NCBI GenBank assembly: GCA_009760855.2 | Contig: WPIO01000140.1 | Span: 646,001 to 710,000 of the forward strand | Direction: 5' to 3' | Source: Cristatella mucedo | Taxonomy: Eukaryota; Bryozoa; Phylactolaemata; Cristatellidae | DNA length: 64,000 bases | Shown: positions 1-10,500 of the stretch, piece by piece | Numbering within the stretch: the first letter of the stretch is position 1 | Layout of the letters: each line of letters starts with the position of its first letter | Translations under genes and position numbers: made by a program | The notes under the pieces: model-generated | Databases searched by the model: none | Seen by the model: the letters and a program-made list of their open reading frames with translations, nothing else | What the model was told of the DNA's origin: nothing

Positions 1-469
1 ATAATTCGATGCAAAATCCAAGTTACGGTTTCAACTATTTGAGTGCATGTTGTTGCTACACATACAAATTGGCAAATTATCACCCGATATTTTTTTACAG
101 GGCACTCGTCAGCATTGTACCATCGTAATGGTTTTATAAATACCGCAAAGGGCACACAGTAAGCGTGACTTCAGCGGCTTGTGTTTGTAGGATCTACTCG
201 TTTACTCACATTCAAAATTATGTAGGCTGATTTCTCACAAGAATACCTTCAATGGGTCGACTTGGAAACAAAAGGAAAATATTGCCCTCTTAACATAGGA
301 AACGTAGATATGCAAAATCACAATATGAGAGACCCGGGTAGGTTATTGACTGCTTCTGGGGGCCTAGCAAGGGCTGCATGCCCCTTAGCAAGTAGGGCTG
401 AGCGTGCCAGATACGATAAGCGGCTGGTTCGGACATGGTCATGTTGTTCAGGTTGCCTTAAACCAATCG

Positions 470-930
470 GCCACTCTTACGATCTACTCCCCCACCAGGC
501 CAAGCATCGTACCACATGCGTTTTGGAAACTAACTGTTTACCCATACTTAGTACAAATCTCAAATCCTTTGGAGATCGTGCATTTAGTTCGTATTCTCCC
601 AAAGCCTGGTACTCGTTCCCGACTTGCGTCACGACATCCCCTGACTTGACCACATTTGAAAAGAACTTAAAAACGCACCTCCTATTTAGAACAGCATTTA
701 GTGGGTCGCTGTGATTTGTCCTTTATGTGCTTATGCGTGCTGACACTGTACATGCTGCCACTAACCACACTTGCATGCTGACCCTGTGCATGTCACCCCT
801 AACCTTGTTATTCTTGTTGTTTATCGAGAATGCTACCACTAACCATTCGATCGTGTTTCCTTTGCAGCAAATGCAAAGCGCCTAGAAAGAGATTAAATTC
901 TCTGAGGGCGCTTTATCAAAATTATTGTTA
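470..930 (+). mobile_element. LINE family A (L2-like), 5'-truncated copy
   Basis: The C-terminal end of the LINE ORF is readable (LLPHQAKHRT, then SFGDRAFSSYSPKAW). It is followed by a 3' untranslated part and the family A terminal hairpin with GCGCC and GGGCGC arms near 879-920. It lies in intron 2 of the CYTH gene, antisense to it. The sequence to its left (1-469) shows nothing I recognise. Confidence 0.75.
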
Positions 931-1167
931 AGAAATTCCTTGCTATACTGCCGTGATTGCCACCTTGCATCGCTGGCGCACCGCCCCCTGCCATCGCTGC
1001 ACACAAGTGGCCGATCTGAAGAGATGACGGCTGGCAGCCACAAGTAGCCGCTAGTAGCCCAGCTCATGCTGCTTGCTGCCCGTGAGTTCAGCGGTGCGAG
1101 GCAAAGCTCAAGATGAAGCTGAAACAAGAAGCTGTGGGCACTTGGCTACCGACTCGGGAGCACTCAC

Positions 1168-1269
1168 TCTCGTGTCATCTGCCTGTGCGACATGTACTTT
1201 CTTGTAGTCGGATAACTTGGGGCCTTCGTCATCCGGCCTGTTGTAGAAGATCAGCTCCCCGGCAGTTTC
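1168..1269 (-). CDS. CYTH protein, coding exon 2
   Basis: Codons 54-87, beginning ETAGELIFYNRPD and ending AQADDTR. The minus-strand acceptor reads TTACAG and the donor reads GTGAGT, and both ends are phase 0. The GELIFYxRPDxxGPKxSxY block is a hallmark of metazoan CYTH proteins and follows directly on exon 1 LRQLKG. Confidence 0.8.
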
Positions 1270-3043
1270 CTGTAAGATAAACGGCTCGGCACTGCAGGCA
1301 GCGGTGAGCAGCAGCCAATCTGGTCTGAGCCAAGCAGGTCAGAGGCAGCTAGAATTTAAAGCGAGCGCAAGCTCTCGAAGCGAAGCCACAGGGTCTCGAA
1401 CCTTGGAGCTAAGCACCTACCCAGGTGGGTGCATTCTCGAGACAACACAGACATGCAGCAGCACAGATATGGCACCTCTACCCAGACGATGGCTTTATTC
1501 AACATGCAAGGCTCAAGTCGCACTGTGGACACTCGTCATTTGATGGAGGTCAGCAGAAGGGCATAGCCTAGTCGTCTATTTTAGGCCTAAAATAGACTGC
1601 CTGCAAAGAGCGCCAGGCTACGTTGATCGATGCCAGTACTACCCGAGATTTACTAAGTGGCCCCAAGAATAGCTTCGATAAACTGCGATGCCATTTCACT
1701 ACCATTTCCAAAATAAGCATCGGGCAACTGCGGTTTCGATTCCACATTATAGAGAATGGTGGTCCGGGTTTATCCACCAAATTTCATGCAATTGAGCCTG
1801 CCCTTTCCATGCAAATGGCCTCCAACGGCCCGGCCCAACGAGCCGCCTTATGCTTTTCAGCTGCAATACAACTGCCTTTATCAAAATAAGTATGGGAGGG
1901 GGAGAATGTGTTAGCTTTTTGAGCTGTAAGTGGTAAATGGTTTTTCAATGGTAATGTAATGTCATGTATCTCCATCTGTAACTCCACAAAGACTACGGTG
2001 CAATTTCCATATACAATCTGTGGTTTCCACCGGCTATTATGGACCAGCGATATTTCACAGCGATGAAGGAGCAAAGCCAGCAGAATATACAGAATGTACT
2101 TATCGCAGACTATGAGGGGGGAAAAGGAATAAAACGATGTTAAGTTTATTTAACAGCCTCATTTATATAACGACAGAAGAGCTTCAACGGCTACCACCAC
2201 TCGCAGTGGTCAATGGAGGTTCGACCACGGCAGGACTCGAATCCAGAGCCGCGGGGTCGTAGGGTCGTGGATGAATGAGGAGCACCTTACCCCGGGCCCC
2301 GCCCCGGGGCATGAGTGACAGACCAATCCATTCAGAGGCCTCTGAATGAATTTGTTATTTAATAAAGAAATAAGATATAAAAAATAGTAATAAATAATAA
2401 AGAAATAAGACTCGACAGAAACGTCACATCCGAGAAAATCCACAACAGGAAAAGGCAGAATAAGAGGCCCGGCAGCTTCGAGCTGTCAAAGCTCAGTAAA
2501 CGCCTCACTTACGGCAAGGTAAAAAACAGAAAGAGGCTCGATGTAAAATTCAACCACAACATGACCCGGATCACGTGGTATAGAGTCCTTGCCCGACAGT
2601 AGGCCGGCCTCACCAGCTAGGCTGAGGCTCACCACTAGGTCAATTGACAATCAGGCCCACATTGTAATGCAACACTGAAGATGTTCGTGATTTTTCATGG
2701 CCACAGGTATATACGTACACAGTGGTGGAGCCAGTATTTCATCTAGACCTGCCAAAATTGTATGTAGGTGGCAAGACCTACAAGATTTTTTACCGCAGGC
2801 AGGGCTAGACCCAAAATAAATGGACAATTATAGCACAAAATCATTGCGTTCATTCGACACGAACTCAGTTGTTGCTCATCGAATATAATTAACACATATG
2901 TCTTCATTGGTGACAGTCGTGGTGGGGGGGCTTAGGAATAGGGGATGGCCCGGGTCGCCGCCCTGTCGTAAAGGGGCCAAATCCTGCTCTGCCACTGTAT
3001 GCATACGATTTGCGCATGGTCACGTGCCACACGCACGCACGCA

Positions 3044-3076
<33 letters not shown>

Positions 3077-4431
3077 GCATGCACGCGCACGCACTGGTTT
3101 CCTGGTTTCAATTGCAAAAAGTGAAACGATGCTGCAGCATGCCTCAATCACTCGAGATATCAAAAATAAACACCAAACTAGCTTGCACCAGTGAAAAATC
3201 ACAACAATAATAATAATAATACACTTGATAAAGCGCCCTCAGAGAACTCAATCTCTCTCTAGGCGCTTTACATTTGCTGCAAAGGGAAATGCAATTGAAT
3301 GGTGAGTAAAATCATGCTTGATAAACAAACAAAATGAATAACAAACATGGTTAGGGGTGACATACACAGGGTCAGCATGCAAATGTGGTTAGTGGCAGCA
3401 TGCACAGTGTCAGCACGCATAAGCAAATCAAGAACGAATCACAGGGACCCACTAAATGCTGTCCTAAATAGGTGTTTTTAAATTTTTTTTAATGTGGTCA
3501 GGTCAGGGGATGTTCTGACGCAGGTCGGGAGAGAGTTCCAGGCTTTGGGAGCATATGAACTAAATGCACGGTCTTCAAAGGATTTGAGGTTTGTACGGGT
3601 TTTTGTAGACTGTTGGATTCCGAAAAGCGGGCGGTACGATGCTTGGCCTGATGGGGTAGTATATCTGAGAGATAGGTTGGAGCCATAGAATGAAGGTACC
3701 TAAAAGTGAGCGACAAAACCTTAAAGTCAATCCGTTGCTTGACTTGTAGCCAGTGCAGGTCGGCGAGAAGGGGAGTAATGTGGCAAGTGTGACACTCACG
3801 ACAGACAAGCCTAGCTGCAGAGTTTTGCACCAGCTGCAATCGCCTGATCGCACATGCCGGTAGGCCAGCGAGCAGTGAGTTGCAGAAGTCGAGACGGGAT
3901 GTCACGAATGCATGGACCAACTTGGACGTGGTATCCTTATCTAAACAAGCCCGAATTTCAATCAAAAAGAATCTAGAGCTGATTCTATTTATGCACGTCA
4001 TTCGCTTACTATATGCAGGCGCAACACGACTTTCGATTGGTCACACTCACACTGGCAGCTTTCCAATACGACAACTGTGGTCAAGGCTGAAGCACCGGAA
4101 GTGCCAAGCCATCACCTGCAGGTGACACCTGCAGAGGGGAGAGTGCAAGTTGCTGGAATGCCGTGGCTAACATTTGAAAAACTTGTTTGAGTTTATAGCC
4201 CTGTGAAGTTTTAGCACTTCAAAAATCAATTTCAACACTGAGAGTAAACGTTGCAGCTACGTATGCAAACTAGCCATTTCGCATGTCATGGCCTGCTCAG
4301 TATGCCGCAGTACAGCAGTAGTAACTAGGCTTCAGACGCTTGTGCTAATGCTACAGCCCAATCCTCCTTATGCTACATCTAAGCAGTGAGTGCATGTTTT
4401 TTTTTTATTCATCCCAGCTGACAATTTTCAG

Positions 4432-4501
<70 letters not shown>

Positions 4502-7500
4502 ATATATATATATTCAGCCCAATATTTAGCCCTATGCTACTCGTGACGTTTAGGTAGCACGTGCTGACTGTAAGCCAAAAGGCTGACTTCAACTCCACCA
4601 CATCCAGGTGTGCAGAATGCTTACTGGTCAGCCCATTCCTGTCTTTGTGCTGTGGCAGCCTTAACATGTCAATGTTGTAGCACAGCATGTTGGTCTACAT
4701 CCGTGTGTCTCATACTTATGTTGTATCCAAACCTTGATTTTTCACAACATTGCAGCATATGATAGTGGAAGACCCACAAACCCGGGCTGTATGCAATCTC
4801 CAACACGTAACATGTCAGTGATGTGAACAGTCGCAAATCTTTGCTGATATTGGATCCCAAAATATATCATGTGTATAATGGTGGCATGCTTTACTTAGCT
4901 TATTATTTTTATATGGCAATACAGTTTGATGGCTTCAGATCGTCATACTTTGTTGTGCCTTACACTTCTCTCTAGCCAGAGGGGGCAACAAATGACCACT
5001 CACCGTTGATTGCACATGCTGCAAACATTACCCTGATATGCATTATGCTGTGTTGTCAGTGTTACTGACCACTTAACAGACTATCGTTATATATTTATTT
5101 TACTGGGATTGTCCTGTTACTTTGCCATGCAATCCTTTGATAAAAATCTAGATGCAGAGATAGGCCCAATCTACCAAGTTCAAGCCTATTATGGAAAATG
5201 CTAAGTAATATTTTAAATACTAGCTAAGAAACTTGGGTGATTAAACCTCATCTGATACCTGGATATCTTCAGTCACCTGCTGCTTCAGCTTCATTACCCC
5301 TGCATCTAAGCATGTGGGTAAGATGCTGGCACATCACGACCCATGAGTCTAGAGTCCGAGTACTTCAGCAGCCAATCCTTTATTGTTTGCTTCGAGCAAT
5401 TAAAAGCCTCCCAAACTACTCTGCCACAATATAAATACGGTTATCAGATCAAGCCATCTTTACTTTTAAAGGCAGCGATGTACATGTGCTAACTGAATGC
5501 TAGTGATTGTGATCTATGTTTTCGGGAAGGAAATTCTTAGCAGGAGATCAAGAAGGCATCACTCACCAGCTGGCCATAGCTTTCAATGACATATTTGGTT
5601 CCGACAATCATCCAATCTTTTAATTGGCTAACACCTCTCGTTGGGTTTGCCCGATCACATTGAACAAAATACACGAAACAAGTGCATTGCTCTACACTGC
5701 TGTCGCACAACGTCGGCACAGGTGCACACCCATCCAAATTTAGCTGGTGTCAAAAGCCAAACAACTATCAAATCACGCATAGCTCGTATCTCAATGATAT
5801 CATTCATGACCAAGCAGTTTCATAGCTCTTATTACAATGCCGATGCAACTTGATCAGACTCATATAAGTCGTATTGCAAGCTATAGCTGCTCCTGAACTG
5901 GAGTCCTTTGCCACAAACACGGTGCACGTAACAACACTTGTCCTTGCATATGCATGACAAATGCTGGTGGAGTTAGCACCTTGAAGCACAGCTAATTGGT
6001 CTTAGATGCTGTATCGACAACAATAATAACAACAATACATTTGTTATAGCACGCTCAGAGAACCCAATCTCTATCTAGGTTCTTTATATTTGCTGCAAAA
6101 GAAGCATGATCGAATGGCAATGGGTAGAATACTCAATGACAACAAGTTTAACATGGGTAGAAGTTATATGCACAGGGTCAGCATGAAAGTATGGTTAGTG
6201 GCAGAATGCATAGTGTCAGCATGCATATGCATACAATACACGAATCACATGGACCCACTAAATGCTGTGATAAATAAAAGTGTTTTAGCTTCTTTTTCAA
6301 ATGTTGTCATGTCAGAGGATGTCGTGCCGCCAGTCGGAAGTGAGTTCCAGGCTTTGGGGGCATACTAACTAAAGGCACAGTCTCCAAAGGATTTGAGGTT
6401 TCTATGAGGTATTGGTAGACTGTTGGATTCCGAAAAGCAGGTGGTAAGATGCTTAGCCTGTTAAGGAAGTAAGTCTGATAGGTAGGCTGGAGCCAAAGAA
6501 TGAATGGACCTAAAAGTGAGTGGCAGAACCTTGAAGTCGATGCTTAGCATGACTCGGGGACAGTGCATGGCAGCTAGAAGTGGTGCGATGTGGCAACTGC
6601 AATGCTCACGACAGACAAGCCTAGCTGCAGAGTTTGGCACCACCTGTAAGCACCTGATTGCACAGGCCGGTAGACCAGCAAGTAGTGAGTTGCAGAAGTC
6701 GAGATGGGATGTAAAAAATGCATGCACCAATTTAGATGTAGTATCCACGTCTTAACAAGCCCAAATTTTAGCAATATTGTATAGTTTAAAGTAGGCAGAC
6801 TTGATAGTAGAGCTGATGTGGTCGTCTAATGAAAGATCACTTAGTAATAGGACACCTAGATTTCTTGCAGATTCAACAAGGAATGTGCTGGTAGAGCCGG
6901 TTTTCGGCATTAGGTTCTCCAACTTCTGAATCACAATTGGTTTGCCCATAACTAATAGGTTGGTTTTATCGTCATTTAATTTAAGTTAGTTTGCTGCCAC
7001 CCTCGTGTGGATGTCATCAATAAAACAGCAAGGGAGTTGAGAGAATTCGATGTGTTTGAGGGCTGAGAGAGATCAGAGCAAAGGTAGGACTGAGTGTCAT
7101 CTCCATAGAAGTGAAGCCTTGTGTGAAGCCTTGGCAATCACATTGGCAAGCGGGAGAGTATAAACCATGAAAAGAACCAGACCAAGCACAGAACCCTGAG
7201 GTACTCCATGCTTCAGTGGTTCTTCCGATGATCTTAGTTCCTTCACATCAATACACTGGAGTCTGCCACTGAGATAGGACCTAAACCATTGCAGTGCAGT
7301 GCCAGTGATGCTCAGGCGAGATGAGAGGCGCTCGACAAGGACTTGCTGATCGATGGTATCAAAAGCTGCCGAAAGATCGAGCAAAACAAGCAGAGACACT
7401 CTACCCATGTCTGCATTCCTAAGTAGGTCGTTGTATACCCTAAGCAATGCTGACTCTGCGGAGTGATTAGCTCTAAAGCCAGACTGGAACTTGCAAGGTG

Positions 7501-10500
7501 TGAGGTTTCGATATATGATTTCAGCTGGTCTGCCACGACCCGTTCCAGTGTCTTTGATAGGAATGGTAGAAGGGAGACTGGGCGGTAGATGCTCAAGTTC
7601 TCTTGGCCTTGCTTTCTTAATTAGTGGCCTGACTACAGCATTTTTGGAAAGTGTTGGGACATGACCTGAGACTAATGACATAATAATGATATTAGTTATG
7701 CAAGGCAGCAGCTGATCTATGCATCGCAGAAGCAGGACAGTAGGAATACGGCCAAGAGAACTAGTTATCTTCGTTGATTGGGATACAGAGGGGATGCTGC
7801 CACCCTAGGGATGGACTCCCCGATCTTGTCTATCTTGTTGACAAAGAAGCTAGAGAAGCGATCAGATGGATCATCACAAGGATCACTAGGTAAGGATGTA
7901 ACCTGGGAGCGGTTAAGGAGGTTTTTGATCGTAGACGGGATATTCTTGGATTGTGCATCACTGATATTAGTATGTATGCATACGGTAGCATAGCACGACA
8001 GCATTCAAGAACACCCATTCAGTAACAAAAAATGCCCATTTCGACCCAATGTAGATTGGTATGTTCCAAATCGGCAGAGACACACATGAACAGCACCAGC
8101 AATAGCACACAGCTCACTAATTCGAAGCATCTCCCACAGGTGTCCTGGAATACTCTGCAAAGCAATGACTAAGAAATGCCTATTTCTTATAACTCAGGAG
8201 CAACCAATCATCTTTAGCACTGCCATAATGTGGTCGATTTAGTGTAACAACGTTTCAGTAGCTTAAGCAGGATGAGAGTCAACACACCACTAGCTGCCCC
8301 GAGCCCCGACCGAGGCAGCGTACAGCTACCGATAACACCCACATACTTGATGTGGGCTGGCACTAGGGGGCCAAGAATGTGGCAATCAAGGATACACTCA
8401 CGGCGGTCCAAAGTGCATCAGTGAACTAGCTCCCCCTAGTGGCTGCTAGTGGGTTTTGGAAAACCCGACTCCATGTCCGACGAAATACCAGTCACGTTGA
8501 AAGGTGCAATTGACCATTAATTGGAGAAGGGATTTTGCATTAAAACCTGTAATACTCAGGATCCATTGTCTCCCAACGATGTAACACTTTGCCAGTTCAC
8601 CCAGCCAAAGTCGCATCCACCGCCAGCTGCCGAATCGTCAGCCCCACCCTGGTAGCAGAATCTATCCAGACCTGGCTCCACAAGCCAATATATCGGCACT
8701 AGTGAACGAAGCCACTGCAATCAAAACCTCCACCCAGGTGGACGATTGGCCACTATGGCGGACATTTTGGCCGATGGGGTCACTGATGCTTTGGCCACTG
8801 AGGCCTGAGCAGACAATGCGGCTGTCAAGGGCAGCCGATTACAATACGGTTTCGGGGAGGGGGGCTGGGGAGCAGCTTAAAAAATGCCGTATCGTCCAAC
8901 AATACCGAATGCCCTCCCTCTGCCGAGACTGACCCCCCAAAGATTACAAGAATGCACATTCATTCATTAAGTAAACCGAGATTCAGCAAGAGCGCGAGAA
9001 TGGAAATCTAATACCGATGCTTAAAAGCCCAGAGTTGAGCGTCGAATGAAAAGTAGTTTTGATAGCACAATCAGTAGAGCCCTTGACCTGTTACTCAGAG
9101 GGATCAGAGGTCACAGAGGCTTTAGGATCAGTCACAGCTCCAGGTGAAACTCTTTGTAGGCACTCAGTCCCACGGAGAACTGCCTCGAGCAGCTCTATAT
9201 ACTTTTTGATTAAACTGGAAGCCATCCAGCGTGCCACTTCAGTCCCATCTTTCACAACATGACTACATCAGCTCCATAGTCAAGCCTGCCTAGTTTTAGT
9301 CGCATAACATTGCCAAAAAGCAGGTTAATTCATATGAGTCATTTAGACTTCTGTAAAGCTTTAAAAAATCTTACCATCTTTGTTCCTGGATAAAAATGGC
9401 TTTTGAAGCCAGGACAGTCACAAATTTGAAATATACCTATTGCGATCGAGAAAGCAGACGAATTTGCATCTTTTGATTATGATTTGATAAAACAAAATCA
9501 ATCGAAATTAATATGTATGTATTACTAAAGTCATTTAGAAACGACAGCAAATATTTCGACATGAAATGTTTTTACATTAACAATTATTCTATAAATCACT
9601 TTCACAAATCTGACCCCTAAAGGTAGAATCCCATTGTGTAATCGTTATACTTTCCCCAGATATAGGGCAGTCAAAGTTCATACTTCTCACTGCTCACGAA
9701 TACAAAGTCTGCGAGGGATAATGGCTATGACACTAGACCAAGAGAACTTGAGCAACTACTGCCCAGTCTCCCTTCTACCATTCCTATCAAAGACACTGGA
9801 ACGGGTCGTGGCAGACCAGCTGAACTCATATATCGAAACCTCACACCTTGCAAGTAAGTTCCAGTCTGGCTTTAGAGCTAATCACACCACAGAGTCAGCA
9901 TTGCTTAGGGTATACAACGACCTACTTAGGAATGCAGACATGGGTAGAGTGGCTCTGCTTGTTTTGCTCGATCTTTCGGCAGCTTTTGATACCATCGATC
10001 ACAAAGTTCTTCTAGAGCGCCCCCATCTCGCCTGGGCATCACTGGCACTGCTCTGCAGTGGTTCAGGTCCTATCTCAGTGGAAGACTCCAGAGTATTGAC
10101 GTGAATGGACAAAGATCATCTGAAGTACCTCTGAAATATGGAGTACCTCAGGGCTCCGTGCTAGGTCTGGTTCTTTTCACGGTTTATACTCTCCCTCTTG
10201 CTGATGTGATTGCCAAGCACAATCTAGGCTTTCACTTCTATGCGGATGACACTCAGTTGTACCTTTGCTTTGATCCCTCCCAGCCTTCGAGCACCTCAAA
10301 TTCTCTCAACTCACTTGCTGCATGCATTGATGACATCCGCACATGGATGGCAGCAAATTTTCTAAAACTAAACGATGATAAAACTAATTTACTAGTTATG
10401 GGAAAACCCAGTGTGATTCAGAGATTGGAAAGGCTGTCTCTCAAAATTGGCTCTGCCAGCATATCTCCTGTTGCATCAGCTCGAAATCTAGTTGTCATAT

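Noticed and set aside
9059-9180. tRNA-like segment with CAGTAGAGC
   Set aside because: No B box and no tail match to either SINE family.
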